In this document: one piece after another, positions 8,294 to 18,015 of the stretch
How the letters are laid out: each line of letters begins with the position of its first letter
How positions within the stretch are numbered: the first letter of the stretch is position 1
NCBI RefSeq assembly: GCF_000737245.1
Contig: NZ_JPQU01000015.1
Coordinates: 1-64,000 of the forward strand
Length of the DNA: 64,000 bases
Reading direction: 5' to 3'
Source of the DNA: Pseudomonas syringae
GTDB taxonomy: Bacteria; Pseudomonadota; Gammaproteobacteria; Pseudomonadales; Pseudomonadaceae
The notes under the pieces: generated by a model
What the model was told of the DNA's origin: nothing
Seen by the model: only the letters and a program-made list of their open reading frames with translations
Database searches by the model: none
Made by a program: the position numbers and the translations under genes

Positions 8294-9925
8294 ATGACCA
8301 TGCGCAGTTTTTCCATCAGCCGCCGCCTCTGGCTGATCCTCATCGTCTCCGTACTGATGCTGTTCATCCTCGCAGCTGCCATGCTCAAGCAGGTGAACAC
8401 GGATCTCTATGCCGCCAAGGCCGAGAAAACCATGCACGTGGTGCAAAGCACCAGCGGCATTCTGGACTACTACCATGGCCTGGAGACCGCCGGCACGCTG
8501 ACGACCGAACAGGCGCAAAAACAGGCGCTGGATACCATTCGCGGCCTGCGCTACAACCAGAGCGACTATTTCTGGATCAATGATTTGCGCCCGGTGATGA
8601 TCATGCACCCGGTGAGCGTCAAGTTGAACGGCCAGGACCTCTCGGCCATCAAGGACCCGGACGGTTTCGCCGTCTTCAATGAAATGGTCACCCTGGCCAA
8701 GGCCAAAGGCGCCGGGATGGTTCAATACCGTTGGCCCAAACCAGGCGCGGCTGACCCGGTGCCGAAAATCTCCTACGTCCAGTTGTTCGCACCCTGGGGC
8801 TGGATTGTCGGCTCCGGCGTCTATGTGGACGACGTGCAGGCAGAGTTTAAGCAGCAGATGCTCAATGCGGCCCTGTTCAGCCTGGCAATCATCGCCGTCA
8901 TGGCGCTGCTGGTGATTCTCATCGCTCGCAGTATCGTGCAGCCGCTGCGTGAGTCGGTGCAGGCCATGGCGGACATCGCCAGTGGTGAAAGCGATCTGAC
9001 CCGCACCTTGCAAACCCACGGCAATGATGAAGTCACGCAACTGGCCCGGCACTTCAACGCCTTCACCGCCAAACTGCGCGGTGTCGTCACCCAACTGCAG
9101 GTCTCCGCGTCAGGCTTGGAAACAGCGTCTTCGGAGCTTGGCAGCAGCGCAGATCAGGCTCAGGCCCGCAGCCAGCAGCAGTCGCAGCAGATGGAATTGG
9201 TTGCCACCGCAGTCAACGAGGTGACTTACGGCGTGCAGGACGTGGCGAAAAACGCCGAGCATGCGGCCAAGGAAATGCGCGATGCCGAATCTCAGGCCCA
9301 CCAGGGTCAGGCCAACATTGACAGCAGCCTGCGCCAGATTGATCACCTGTCTGGGACCATCGGCCAAGCGGTGGAAGTGATCCGCACGCTGGCAGCGGAA
9401 AGCACGCAGATTGGCGGCGTCCTCGAAGTGATCAGCTCCATCGCTGAACAGACCAACCTGCTGGCCCTCAATGCGGCCATTGAAGCGGCCCGGGCTGGAG
9501 AACAGGGTCGCGGATTTGCCGTGGTGGCCGATGAAGTCAGGCTGCTGGCGCAACGCACCCAGAAGTCCACGGCTGAAATCCAGGGCATGATCGAGCGCTT
9601 GCAAAAGCATTCCGATGCGGCCGTGAAAGTCATCGCCGACAGCAGCCACTCGTCGCAGTTGACCATTGAGCAAGCCAATCAGGCAGGGCAAAGCCTGACC
9701 TCAATCAGTCAGGCGTTGCGCAACCTCAACAGCCTCAACGCCTCGATTGCCAGCGCTACCCTGCAACAATCCCATGTGGTGGAAGATATCAACCAGAACG
9801 TCACCCAAGCCGCGCAACTGTCGCAAAGCACCGCGCTGGCTGCGGTGCATTCCAGCGAGGCCAGCCTGCATTTGCGCGGGTTGAGTGAACAGTTGAATGG
9901 GTTGTTGCGGCAGTTCAGGGTTTAG
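8294..9925 (+). CDS. Methyl-accepting chemotaxis protein with single-Cache sensor
   Basis: This 543-residue chemoreceptor has a first membrane helix at about 12-32 and a periplasmic single-Cache (sCache_2-like) domain to about 190, with [29 protein letters not shown] and [15 protein letters not shown] second membrane helix (about 192-212), a HAMP region and the conserved signalling tip [20 protein letters not shown] (from residue 385) follow. It controls the CheA-CheW complexes encoded later in this window. Similar receptors (McpP type) bind small carboxylic acids such as acetate, propionate or pyruvate; that ligand is inference. No CheB/CheR-tethering pentapeptide is seen at the C-terminus. 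Confidence 0.92.
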   Translation: MTMRSFSISRRLWLILIVSVLMLFILAAAMLKQVNTDLYAAKAEKTMHVVQSTSGILDYYHGLETAGTLTTEQAQKQALDTIRGLRYNQSDYFWINDLRPVMIMHPVSVKLNGQDLSAIKDPDGFAVFNEMVTLAKAKGAGMVQYRWPKPGAADPVPKISYVQLFAPWGWIVGSGVYVDDVQAEFKQQMLNAALFSLAIIAVMALLVILIARSIVQPLRESVQAMADIASGESDLTRTLQTHGNDEVTQLARHFNAFTAKLRGVVTQLQVSASGLETASSELGSSADQAQARSQQQSQQMELVATAVNEVTYGVQDVAKNAEHAAKEMRDAESQAHQGQANIDSSLRQIDHLSGTIGQAVEVIRTLAAESTQIGGVLEVISSIAEQTNLLALNAAIEAARAGEQGRGFAVVADEVRLLAQRTQKSTAEIQGMIERLQKHSDAAVKVIADSSHSSQLTIEQANQAGQSLTSISQALRNLNSLNASIASATLQQSHVVEDINQNVTQAAQLSQSTALAAVHSSEASLHLRGLSEQLNGLLRQFRV

Positions 9926-9955
9926 ATCAGGAATAAAGCCCTGTGGGCGGCTTAG

Positions 9956-9998
9956 GTGGGAGCGAGCCTTATCGCGGGCAAGCCTCGCTCCCACAGGG
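9956..9998. repeat. REP palindrome
   Basis: GTGGGAGCGAGCCTTATCGC and GCGGGCAAGCCTCGCTCCCAC form one compact imperfect palindrome between the chemoreceptor and the ion channel gene. Confidence 0.75.
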
Positions 9999-10065
9999 TC
10001 CACGCTTGGCAGTCCTGCCGCCCAAACCTGCGTAAACTGTCCCGATCTTCGATCCGGATACCACC

Positions 10066-10899
10066 ATGGACAGCAACATCAGCCGCCGCGAACAGTTACG
10101 CATCGTCATCTTTCAGACCGACACCCCCAAAGGCCGACGCTTCGACCAGATTCTGCTGGCGGTCATTCTGCTCAGCCTGATCGTGGTCATACTCGACAGC
10201 ATCCCCTCGGTTCACATCAACTACGGTGATCTGCTGGCGTATATCGAATGGGGCTTCACGGCCATTTTCATCGTCGAATATGGCTTGCGCCTGTACTGTT
10301 CCCCTCGCCCACTGCAGTACGCCTTCAGCTTCTACGGCCTGGTAGATTTGCTGGCCATCGTGCCCAGCATACTGGGGATCTATTACAGCGATGCGCAGTA
10401 CCTGTTGATCGTGCGGGTCATTCGCATGCTGCGGATTTTCCGGGTGCTCAAACTCAGCCCGTATCTCAAACAGGCCAATTACCTGCTGTCGGCACTGCGC
10501 GGCAGCAAACAGAAAATCATCGTGTTTCTGGTCAGCGTATCGACCCTGGTCGTGGTGTTTGGCACGCTGATGTACGTGATCGAAGGCCCGGAGCATGGTT
10601 TCACCAGCATCCCCACCGGTATCTATTGGGCAATCGTGACCCTCACCACCGTGGGTTTCGGCGACATCGTGCCCAAGACGCCGCTGGGGCAGATGCTCTC
10701 TTCGCTGGTGATGATTACCGGCTACTCGATCATTGCCGTGCCCACCGGGATTTTCACCGCTGAACTGGCCAACGCGATGCGCGGCGAACAGCTGCAACAC
10801 GACTGCCCGGTCTGCTCGAAGAAGAATCACGAACATGGTGCAGCGTTCTGTTCGCGCTGCGGTAACGCGCTTTTTCCGCGAGTAGAAAATAAGGCATAA
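10066..10899 (+). CDS. Voltage-gated-type ion channel with zinc-ribbon tail
   Basis: The 277-residue protein is a six-helix ion channel of the voltage-gated cation channel superfamily. The S4 segment shows regularly spaced arginines (RVIRMLRIFRVLKL, 117-130), and the pore filter TTVGFGD (194-200) is the potassium-selective signature, so K+ is the likely ion. After S6 a short tail carries CPVC and CSRC (cysteines 247, 250, 262, 265), which look like a zinc ribbon. The tail may tune gating, but that is inference. It stands alone on the plus strand, between the chemoreceptor and sbp. Confidence 0.88.
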   Translation: MDSNISRREQLRIVIFQTDTPKGRRFDQILLAVILLSLIVVILDSIPSVHINYGDLLAYIEWGFTAIFIVEYGLRLYCSPRPLQYAFSFYGLVDLLAIVPSILGIYYSDAQYLLIVRVIRMLRIFRVLKLSPYLKQANYLLSALRGSKQKIIVFLVSVSTLVVVFGTLMYVIEGPEHGFTSIPTGIYWAIVTLTTVGFGDIVPKTPLGQMLSSLVMITGYSIIAVPTGIFTAELANAMRGEQLQHDCPVCSKKNHEHGAAFCSRCGNALFPRVENKA

Positions 10900-11005
10900 G
10901 CAAATGCCTTTTTAGTCTTTAAGCGCTTATCCCAGCCCGGCTATAGTCGCCAGCATTAAGCCATCAACTTTGAACCATGAGTCGCCCACAAAAAGGAATT
11001 GCGTA

Positions 11006-12004
11006 GTGAACAAACTTTTCGCCGCTTCGTTACTGGCCGCTGGCCTGGCTTTCGGCAGCGCGGCAAATGCCGCCCCGACCCTGCTCAACGTGTCGTATGA
11101 CGTGATGCGTGACTTCTACAAGGATTACAACGCTGCGTTCCAGAAGCACTGGCAAGCCGAGCATAAAGAAAACATCACCGTGCAGATGTCATTCGGCGGC
11201 TCCAGCAAGCAAGCCCGTTCGGTCATCGACGGACTGCCTGCAGACGTGATCACCATGAACATGGCCACCGACATCAACGCCCTGGCGGATAACGGCAAAC
11301 TGATCCCTGACAACTGGGTGACGCGTCTGCCAAACAACAGCGCTCCGTTCACTTCCGCGACCGTGTTCATTGTGCGCAAGGGCAACCCCAAGGCGCTGAA
11401 AGACTGGCCCGATCTGATCAAAGACGGCGTTGAAGTCATCGTGCCAAACCCGAAAACCTCGGGTAATGGCCGCTACACCTACCTCTCGGCCTGGGGATAC
11501 ACCCTGAAAAACGGTGGCGATGAAGCCGCTGCCAAGCAGTTCGTGGGCAGCCTGTTCAAACACGTACCCGTGCTGGATACCGGCGGCCGTGGCGCAACCA
11601 CCACTTTCATGACCAACCAGATCGGCGACGTTTTGATCACCTTCGAGAACGAAGCGGAAATGATCGCCCGTGAGTTCGGCCGTGATCAGTTTGAAGTGGT
11701 CTACCCTACCGTATCCGCCGAAGCCGAGCCGCCAGTAAGCGTGGTCGACAAAGTCGTCGACAAGAAAAAAAGCCGCGCCGCCGCCGAGGAATACCTGAAA
11801 TACCTGTGGTCCCCGGAAGGCCAGGAAATCGCCGCCGCCAACTATCTACGCCCGCGCGACCCGGCCATCCTGGCTAAATACACCGACCGCTTCCCGAAAG
11901 TAGATTTCCTTTCGGTAGAGAAAACCTTCGGCGACTGGCGCACCGTGCAGAAAACCCACTTCAATGATGGTGGGGTGTTTGATCAGATTTATCCGGGTAA
12001 GTGA
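11006..12004 (+). CDS. sbp: Periplasmic sulfate-binding protein Sbp
   Basis: The 332-residue protein matches the sulfate/thiosulfate-binding proteins of ABC importers. It has a signal peptide (about 1-23, ending SAANA) and family landmarks LLNVSYDVMRDFYKDYN, SFGGSSKQARSVIDGLPADV, NPKTSGNGRYTYLSAWGY and DTGGRGATTTF. It should deliver sulfate to a CysTWA permease, which is not in the window. The longer frame starts at 10970, but GTG at 11006 gives a proper signal peptide and has AAAAGGA eight bases upstream. It appears monocistronic, with a terminator just downstream. Confidence 0.93.
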   Translation: MNKLFAASLLAAGLAFGSAANAAPTLLNVSYDVMRDFYKDYNAAFQKHWQAEHKENITVQMSFGGSSKQARSVIDGLPADVITMNMATDINALADNGKLIPDNWVTRLPNNSAPFTSATVFIVRKGNPKALKDWPDLIKDGVEVIVPNPKTSGNGRYTYLSAWGYTLKNGGDEAAAKQFVGSLFKHVPVLDTGGRGATTTFMTNQIGDVLITFENEAEMIAREFGRDQFEVVYPTVSAEAEPPVSVVDKVVDKKKSRAAAEEYLKYLWSPEGQEIAAANYLRPRDPAILAKYTDRFPKVDFLSVEKTFGDWRTVQKTHFNDGGVFDQIYPGK

Positions 12005-12024
12005 TTTGACCTGAGCAATACAAG

Positions 12025-12051
12025 ACGGCGCCCGAGAGGTCGCCGTTTTTT
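12025..12051 (+). terminator. Terminator after sbp
   Basis: ACGGCG (12025-12030) and CGCCGT (12041-12046) form a stem with a 10-base loop, followed by TTTTTTATT. It lies between convergent sbp and the oxidoreductase gene. Confidence 0.75.
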
Positions 12052-12067
12052 ATTGCCCATGAAAAAC

Positions 12068-13687
12068 TTAATGCCCCTGCCCCAGCAAGCTTCCCAGCCG
12101 CTCACCAATGATCACGCACGGCGCCATGGTGTTGCCGGTCGTCACTCGGGGCATGATCGAGGCGTCTGCAATTCTGAGACCGTCGATGCCGTAGACGCGC
12201 AACTGGGCGTCCACCACTGACATGGCGTCCCTGCCCATTTTTGCAGTGCATGACTGGTGCCAGACTGTCGACGCCGTGTTGCGCACAAATGACTCCAGCG
12301 CCTCGCCGCGTAAGGGTCCGGGCATCACTTCTCGGCGCGCAAAGCTGCGCATGATCGAGCTGTTGCCGATTTCCCGACACAGCTGAACCGCTCGCACCAG
12401 TGCCTGCAAATCTTCGGGTTCCGCCAGGGCCGCGCTGTCGATGTTTAACGGGTCCATGGCACTGGCGCCGGTCAAGGTGATAGAACCTCGACTTTTGGGC
12501 CTCACCAGGCCTGGCAACAGTGACCATGCTGCTGCGGGGGGATTGAAGGTTGCTTGTGCCTCAGGCGTGGCGATAGGGATTTCCGCGAGAAAGGTCTGGA
12601 TGTCGGGCAATTCGAGTGCCGGGTCGCTTTTCCAGAAAAATGTCGACTCCCCTGCGTTATTGCGAGGTGCCTGCGCCTGCTCGTATTCCCAGATGCACCC
12701 GGACACCATGATGTGGTCCTGATAATTCTGACCGACGCCGGGCAGATCCTGCACCACAGGGATGCCGTGCCTGACCAGCTGTCGCGCATCGCCGATTCCG
12801 GAAAGCATCAGGATTTTGGGCGTATTGATTGCGCCTGTCGAAAGCACCACCTCGTGCCGTGCTTTGAAATTCATGACCTTGCCGTCATGAATGACCTCGA
12901 CACCGACAGCGCGCTTGCCCTCCAACAGAACCCGTAAAACATGGGTATCAGTCAGTACGGTGAGGTTGGGCTGGGCCATCACCGGATACACATAGCCGCG
13001 AAATATCGAGCGGCGGCGTCCATTGCTCAGGCAAACATTGGTCAGCGCCGCACCGCCGGGCCCTTCCATCAAGGCGCCGTTCTGATCATCGTAAACAGCC
13101 ATGCCCTGCTCGGCGGCGGCGCGCAGCATGGCTGGCGCAACGGGGTTAGGGTCTGGGGCTGGCTGAACAAACACCGGCCCGCCAGTACCCCGGCGAACTG
13201 GATCCGGCGTACCGCGCCAGTTTTCTATGCGGCGATAGGTGGCCAGGGTGGATTGGTAATTCCAGGCCGGGTCGCCTGACTCACTGGCAAAAAAGTCCCA
13301 GTCGCTGCTATGTCCGCGAGACCAGACCATGACGTTGATTGATGATCCACCGCCTAGCACTTTGCCCATCGACAGCGGCATGATTCGATTGTTGAGGTGC
13401 GGGTTGGGCCGCGCCTGGAATTGCCAGTCACGTTCACTGCCCAGGTTGGTGAACCAGATGCTGGCATCGTCAACGCTGGGCACGTCATCACTGCCGCCCG
13501 CTTCCAGGAGCAGCACCCTTACATCCTGATTCTCCGCCAAGCGCCGGGCGACAACCGACCCGGACGTGCCTGAGCCACACACGATGAAGTCGTAGGAGCT
13601 CTGCAAATGGGTTCTCAGGTGCAGCTGGTTTTCTGCAACACGACGTGCAAAGTCTGCACCGTCAGTTGCGCCGATAAAGTTTTCCAT
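12068..13687 (-). CDS. GMC-family FAD oxidoreductase
   Basis: The 539-residue protein belongs to the glucose-methanol-choline oxidoreductase family. The FAD-binding motif DFIVCGSGTSGSVVARRLAE lies near residue 33. LEAGG, a GKVLGGGSSIN flavin-contact loop, the GAINTPKILMLSGIG signature and the C-terminal VWHQSCTAKMG with the likely catalytic histidine follow in order, ending with GNTMAPCVIIGERLG. It should oxidise an alcohol group; the substrate cannot be told. ATG at 13687 with AGG upstream is preferred over the frame opening at 13726. The AraC-type regulator gene lies 220 bp upstream on the same strand and may control it. Confidence 0.88.
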   Translation of the reverse strand: MENFIGATDGADFARRVAENQLHLRTHLQSSYDFIVCGSGTSGSVVARRLAENQDVRVLLLEAGGSDDVPSVDDASIWFTNLGSERDWQFQARPNPHLNNRIMPLSMGKVLGGGSSINVMVWSRGHSSDWDFFASESGDPAWNYQSTLATYRRIENWRGTPDPVRRGTGGPVFVQPAPDPNPVAPAMLRAAAEQGMAVYDDQNGALMEGPGGAALTNVCLSNGRRRSIFRGYVYPVMAQPNLTVLTDTHVLRVLLEGKRAVGVEVIHDGKVMNFKARHEVVLSTGAINTPKILMLSGIGDARQLVRHGIPVVQDLPGVGQNYQDHIMVSGCIWEYEQAQAPRNNAGESTFFWKSDPALELPDIQTFLAEIPIATPEAQATFNPPAAAWSLLPGLVRPKSRGSITLTGASAMDPLNIDSAALAEPEDLQALVRAVQLCREIGNSSIMRSFARREVMPGPLRGEALESFVRNTASTVWHQSCTAKMGRDAMSVVDAQLRVYGIDGLRIADASIMPRVTTGNTMAPCVIIGERLGSLLGQGH

Positions 13688-13907
13688 AGAGATGCCTGTG
13701 CAAACTTCCGTACACCGCCAGCGCAATCAGCACGCACTAAGCGACGGAAATCGATAACGTTTGTGGTTTAACTGGCGCAAATAACTGCGCAGCAGTCATG
13801 GCGTGGATCAGTCAATGAATGACGTGATCAAGTCTATGGCGGGGGTTGGCGATAGCTGTTATCTGCAAGGCGCTTGCTGCATGTCCATAAGGCGCTATAT
13901 CAGCCGG

Positions 13908-14888
13908 TTAAACTCGGACTTGCGAGGGGCAAATATCAAAGTGCGCTCGGTAGGCGCGACTGAAATGTGCCGCCGTGGCAAAACCGCATTGCCAGGCCAC
14001 ATCCTGAACACTCAGGCCTGGCCCACGGCCGGAACTGAGCAACTGTTGTGCGAGCTCAAGGCGCATGGTCCAGACATGGCGCATGACTGTCGTGTTACGC
14101 GCCCTGAACAGACGTTGCAGGTGCTTGACCGAGACATGCGCTGCGCCAGCCACCGCAGCACTGTCCAGATCGGAATTGCCCAGATTCAAGTGGATGTAAC
14201 GCTTGGCACGCAACAGCACGACTTCAGCGCTGCGTGGCATTAACGTGTCACCGGCACCACCGAGTATGGCATCCACCAACTCCAGCAACTGCCGTCCCAT
14301 CAAGTTACGAATAACCGGACTGGGCGCAACATGCTGCTGGGCGATGCAGTAAATCAGGTCACGGGTCGCGCACATATCGGGCGAGTTCATATCAGCAGTG
14401 ACGAGATCGGCCAACGAATGCCTCAAACCACGATCACGTAATGCAGCCTTAGGAATACGCAGCACGGTCATCTGCCCGCGCTCCGTAAAAGACTCCTGAA
14501 ATGACCAGGCCGGGTCGATCACGAACATGCTGCCGGCTTTAAAGCGGCGCTGCTGCCCGGCTTGGGAAATATCCACCTGTCCGCCGGTCATCAGTTTCAG
14601 GTAAAGCCATTCGCCTTGCCAGGAAGCGCGCTCTTCGCCGACAGGCGTCAACGCCAGAGACGACAGATCCGCCAAGGTCACGCCAACCTCCCCTAGACTC
14701 CAGCTTTGCGCGGTGGAGTTGATGGAGCGTGCTTCATCGAAATGACAGTACATCCCGTGATGCTCAAGCATCACATCGGACCAGACAGCACCAGAGTCAG
14801 AGGCGAGATCAAAATTTATACCGTGAGCGTCGAAACCCCGTGGCGTGACGATTGGCATTGCCGAATTGGCCGCACTGGAATGGCTCAT
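13908..14888 (-). CDS. AraC-family transcriptional regulator
   Basis: The 326-residue protein has an N-terminal ligand-binding-like region (FeaR-type AraC-binding domain, with GEWLYLKLMTGGQVDIS and KAGSMFVIDPAWSF) and a C-terminal pair of helix-turn-helices (about 225-326: VAGAAHVSVKHLQRLFRAR, then VQDVAWQCGFATAAHFSRAY and HFDICPSQVR). Regulators of this type usually activate a neighbouring catabolic gene in the presence of its substrate. The GMC oxidoreductase gene directly downstream is the obvious candidate target, but no operator could be identified in the 220-bp gap. Confidence 0.88.
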   Translation of the reverse strand: MSHSSAANSAMPIVTPRGFDAHGINFDLASDSGAVWSDVMLEHHGMYCHFDEARSINSTAQSWSLGEVGVTLADLSSLALTPVGEERASWQGEWLYLKLMTGGQVDISQAGQQRRFKAGSMFVIDPAWSFQESFTERGQMTVLRIPKAALRDRGLRHSLADLVTADMNSPDMCATRDLIYCIAQQHVAPSPVIRNLMGRQLLELVDAILGGAGDTLMPRSAEVVLLRAKRYIHLNLGNSDLDSAAVAGAAHVSVKHLQRLFRARNTTVMRHVWTMRLELAQQLLSSGRGPGLSVQDVAWQCGFATAAHFSRAYRAHFDICPSQVRV

Positions 14889-15087
14889 GGACGATGGAGT
14901 CCTGCGCTACAGAAGTCAGAAGCCGGTGAGCGTACCCCGTTTCGGCGGGGTTTGTCGGTTGTCAGCGGCAAATCCGACGGATACCCAATTGTTTTTGCGC
15001 GTCACACCTGTTCGGAAGTCTCTATCGGTTTGCAGCCCATACTGCTATCCAGATTCTTCAGGCGACGCAATGAGGCTGGGCTGAAAT

Positions 15088-15118
15088 GAAAAACGGCGAC
15101 CCTTGGGTCGCCTTTATT
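15088..15118 (-). terminator. Bidirectional terminator
   Basis: GGCGACCC (15095-15102) and GGGTCGCC (15105-15112) are perfectly complementary. On the minus strand the stem is followed by GTTTTTC, so it could end the ccm/lipoprotein transcript about 300 bp after its last gene. On the plus strand it is followed by TTTATT. Confidence 0.65.
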
Positions 15119-15250
15119 GTGTGCGGTCATTTTTGTAGGAGCTGCCGAAGGCTGCGAAAACGGCGCATCTGACACACCGCTTCGTGACGGTCGTGACCTC
15201 CGATTGCTCCATCAAACACGAAATAACTCCCTGACCTGGAATGCTTTTTT

Positions 15251-15337
15251 GTAGGAGCGCGCTTGCCCGCGATAGCGTCAGGTCAGGCAACACATTTTTT
15301 GCTGAAATACCGCATCGCGGGCAAGCGCGCTCCTACG
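15251..15337. repeat. REP doublet
   Basis: GTAGGAGCGCGCTTGCCCGC at 15251 is mirrored by GCGGGCAAGCGCGCTCCTAC ending at 15336, a perfect 20-bp arm pair. It is the same sub-type as the element at the left window edge. Confidence 0.85.
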
Positions 15338-15411
15338 GGCTCCGTGTTCTCTGCACAACAGCGCGGCTTGCGCACGACGAGCACACTTCTACAGAATTCG
15401 AGCTACTTCAA

Positions 15412-15807
15412 TCAATTCCCGAACTGCTTCCCCAGCCCAGCCGGCACACCACTGGAATCAGTCTCCTGCCAAGGCCCGTTACGGCTGGTGGACCAGGTCC
15501 AGCCGTTGTTCCAGCGGTAATAGGTGCGCTGGCGGTAGAAGGTGTCGGTCTGGTCGTCCAGCACGTGCACACCCAGTTTGGCGTCCCAGTGGCTATTGCC
15601 ACCCGGTGGCGGCGCGAAGTTGGTGGAGGTTTTCGGGCCTGCTGCCGGGGCCTTCGGCGTAACCGGGGCTGAGGGTTTGCCCGGTGCGGGCTTGCCGGGC
15701 AGTGTCTGGATTGGCTCCTGGCTGCGCGGCCCGGTGGGCTGGACCGCACAAGCACTCAAGCCTAGAACCAGACCCAACAAGGTAATACGTGCGGCTGCGC
15801 GGTACAT
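15412..15807 (-). CDS. Putative lipoprotein of unknown function
   Basis: The 131-residue product starts with a lipoprotein signal peptide (MYRAAARITLLGLVLGLSAC, lipobox cysteine at 20). A Pro/Lys/Ala-rich linker follows (about 25-65), then a small aromatic domain with HVLDDQTDTFYRQRTYYRWN and NGWTWSTSRNGPW. It should be anchored in the outer or inner membrane facing the periplasm. The ATG at 15807 is chosen because it gives the lipobox; the frame is open 30 codons further. It begins 11 bp after the ccmI stop, so it is probably the last gene of the ccm operon. No function is assigned. Confidence 0.75.
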   Translation of the reverse strand: MYRAAARITLLGLVLGLSACAVQPTGPRSQEPIQTLPGKPAPGKPSAPVTPKAPAAGPKTSTNFAPPPGGNSHWDAKLGVHVLDDQTDTFYRQRTYYRWNNGWTWSTSRNGPWQETDSSGVPAGLGKQFGN

Positions 15808-15818
15808 AAGCGTGCTCT

Positions 15819-17015
15819 CTACTGATCGGGGCTGTCGATGGTCAGCGCTTGCAAGGCCGTGGTGTTGCTCGCCAGCGGCTTGCTGCGGCCGATCCACTCG
15901 CCGGTGGTCGGCTGACCTGCGCGGGATATCCGCGCCACGAGTTGGACTTCCGGAAAGTTCGACAGTTTCAGTTGCGGCATCATTGCGTCGACATCGCCCA
16001 ACTCGACCTCAGCGGGCAAGTCAGCCACGGTTAGCCGTTTGACCGCCAACGGCGCTGGCGGGCCGCCCACCGAACGGGCGAAGACAAATACGCTGTCGCC
16101 GGGTGCCACTTTGGCCTTGAGCTCAGCAGCCAGGTCCACCCGGACTTTGATCGTTGCGCCCTTGGTCACGACGGCTACAGGTTTTTCAGGACTGCCACCG
16201 AGTTTTTCGCTGGCTCGGGCAATGCCGCCCTCCAGCGCTGAACGGGAAGGATCCTGAGGCGGCAGCACGGCCAGCAAGCGCTTCCAGTACTCCACCGCTT
16301 GCTGATAACGCTCACTTTCAAATGCGGCAATGCCCAGCAGACCCAGGCTGGTGACTTCTTTCGGATCCCCTTGCAGGGCTTCGGCGGTCAACGCCTGGAC
16401 TTGTGCGGTGAATTGCTTGTTGCTGGCGAAATACAACGCCTGGGCCCATTGGCCGAGCAACTCGGGCTGTCGTCCTGCCAGGGCAACCGCACGCTCGAAC
16501 ATCGCGGCCGCATCACGCGGGCGGTCCTGAGCCATGTAGGTACGCGCCAGAAAGTAGAAACCTTCCGCCGAGTCAGGCTGGGCTTTGACGGCACGCTCAA
16601 GGCGATCAGTCATCTCTGCGATAGAGCCCGGTGGTTGGGAAAATTCCCGGGTCAACTCGACCTTGTCACTGGCACCGAAATGCAGATACACGCCAAGGCC
16701 CAGCACTGGCACTAGAAGCGCCGCCAGCAATGGCAAGGTTTTGCCCAGCCTTGAAGTGCGCAATTGCCCGGCACCTTCAGTGTCGGCGAGCAATTCGCGG
16801 GCTGCTTCAGATCGGCCGCTGTCCAGTTGCTCGGCACTCAACACGCCTTCCGCCTGCTGGGTTTGCAGTTCGGCGACGCGCTCCTGATACAGCGCAACGT
16901 TGAGAGCGGTTCGGTCTTCTTCGCTTTGGGCACGACGACCGCGCAACACGGGGATCAGCAGGAAACTCATGGCCACTAGCAACAGCAGGCCGGCAGCTAG
17001 CCAGAAATCAATCAT
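15819..17015 (-). CDS. ccmI: Cytochrome c maturation protein CcmI
   Basis: The 398-residue protein matches CcmI (CycH). It has a first membrane helix at 3-22, a cytoplasmic Arg/Glu-rich loop with [14 protein letters not shown], a second helix (about 90-110), then periplasmic TPR-like repeats (about 130-270) and a C-terminal beta domain ([19 protein letters not shown] and following). It acts as a chaperone that holds apocytochrome c for heme attachment by CcmF/CcmH. Its ATG overlaps the ccmH stop by 4 bp, which marks the operon as tightly coupled. Confidence 0.92.
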   Translation of the reverse strand: MIDFWLAAGLLLLVAMSFLLIPVLRGRRAQSEEDRTALNVALYQERVAELQTQQAEGVLSAEQLDSGRSEAARELLADTEGAGQLRTSRLGKTLPLLAALLVPVLGLGVYLHFGASDKVELTREFSQPPGSIAEMTDRLERAVKAQPDSAEGFYFLARTYMAQDRPRDAAAMFERAVALAGRQPELLGQWAQALYFASNKQFTAQVQALTAEALQGDPKEVTSLGLLGIAAFESERYQQAVEYWKRLLAVLPPQDPSRSALEGGIARASEKLGGSPEKPVAVVTKGATIKVRVDLAAELKAKVAPGDSVFVFARSVGGPPAPLAVKRLTVADLPAEVELGDVDAMMPQLKLSNFPEVQLVARISRAGQPTTGEWIGRSKPLASNTTALQALTIDSPDQ

Positions 17016-17482
17016 TCGCGGTTTTTATCCAGCAGATTTGCGAGGCGCTGACGCTCCTCGTCGGAAAGCGCATCGTTTTCCTCGCGACCCTGGCCACGAC
17101 GACGCACGACAATCACACCAATCACCAACAGACCACCCACCAGCAGCCCGGCAGGGCCGAACCAGAGCAGCCAGGTCTTGGCGCTCAGAGCCGGCTTATA
17201 GCGCACGAAATCGCCGTAGCGATCGACCATGAAGTCGATGATCTGCTGATTGCTACGACCCTCGCCGAGCATGCGGAAAATCTCTTTGCGCAGGTCGGCT
17301 GCAATCGGCGCGTTGGAGTCGGCGATGTCCTGATTCTGACACTTGGGGCAACGTAGCTCTTTGGTCAGCTCCGCATAACGCGCCCGCTCGGCATCGTCGC
17401 GAAACTCGTAGGCGTCGATGGCGGCGTGGGCCAGCGTGGCAATGCCGAGAGTGAGAGCGACAGCGGCTAACAAACGTTTCAT
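17012..17482 (-). CDS. ccmH: Cytochrome c maturation protein CcmH
   Basis: The 156-residue protein is the thiol reductase CcmH. A signal peptide ends near residue 20 (LAHA). The redox motif LRCPKCQNQ follows with cysteines 45 and 48, then a helical region and one membrane helix ([23 protein letters not shown], in two parts). It reduces the CXXCH cysteines of apocytochrome c before heme ligation. The ATG at 17482 is used because it gives the signal peptide. Genes overlap by 4 bp with ccmI at the 3' end and 4 bp with ccmG at the 5' end. Confidence 0.93.
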   Translation of the reverse strand: MKRLLAAVALTLGIATLAHAAIDAYEFRDDAERARYAELTKELRCPKCQNQDIADSNAPIAADLRKEIFRMLGEGRSNQQIIDFMVDRYGDFVRYKPALSAKTWLLWFGPAGLLVGGLLVIGVIVVRRRGQGREENDALSDEERQRLANLLDKNRE

Positions 17483-18015
17483 TGCTTCGCCTCGTCGACA
17501 AGACCCTGATACAACCCGGCTAATTGTTCGCGCCATACAGTCTCATCCACCACACCGACAAACTTGTGCCGGATGATGCCTTTGCTGTCGATCAGGAAGG
17601 TTTCCGGCGCGCCATAGACACCCAGGTTCAAGCCCAGGCTGCCTTCGTCGTCGCGGATATTGAGCTGATAAGGATTATGGAAATCCTTGAGCCACTTCAA
17701 GGCGTCAGCGTTGACGTCCTTGTAGTTGATGCCGTAGATCACCACACCCTGCTGGGCCAGCTTGTTCAGGACTGGATGTTCAACCCGGCAGGCCACGCAC
17801 CAGGTACCCCAGACGTTGACCAGCGCCGGTTTGCCCAGCAGATCGGCCCGGGTAATGAGCCTGTCGCTTTGCACATCGCGCAGGGAAAATTCCGGGAACG
17901 GCTTGTCGATCAGCGCCGAAGGCAGTTCGGCCGGATCAAGGTACAAACCGCGATACAGGAACACCGCGACGCCCAGAAAAATCACCAGCGGCAGGAGCAG
18001 AATCCAGCGCTTCAT
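17479..18015 (-). CDS. ccmG: Thiol:disulfide interchange protein CcmG (DsbE)
   Basis: The 178-residue thioredoxin-like protein is anchored by an N-terminal helix (about 3-23). It carries the active site WGTWCVACRVEHP with cysteines 73 and 76, and the GVYGAPETFLID cis-proline region. It passes reductant from DsbD to CcmH or apocytochrome c in the periplasm. The WCVAC spacing (CXXC) and length are normal for the family. Start and stop codons overlap ccmF and ccmH by 4 bp each. Confidence 0.94.
   Translation of the reverse strand: MKRWILLLPLVIFLGVAVFLYRGLYLDPAELPSALIDKPFPEFSLRDVQSDRLITRADLLGKPALVNVWGTWCVACRVEHPVLNKLAQQGVVIYGINYKDVNADALKWLKDFHNPYQLNIRDDEGSLGLNLGVYGAPETFLIDSKGIIRHKFVGVVDETVWREQLAGLYQGLVDEAKQ

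Larger units (their letters stand above)
14889..15411. other. Intergenic region with hairpins and REP elements
   Basis: No credible gene is seen in this 520-bp stretch. It holds a small hairpin ACCCCG/CGGGGT at 14934-14951, the terminator at 15095-15118, a different Pseudomonas repeat half (GTAGGAGCTGCCGAAGGCTG near 15136), and a full REP doublet at 15251-15337. Confidence 0.5.
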
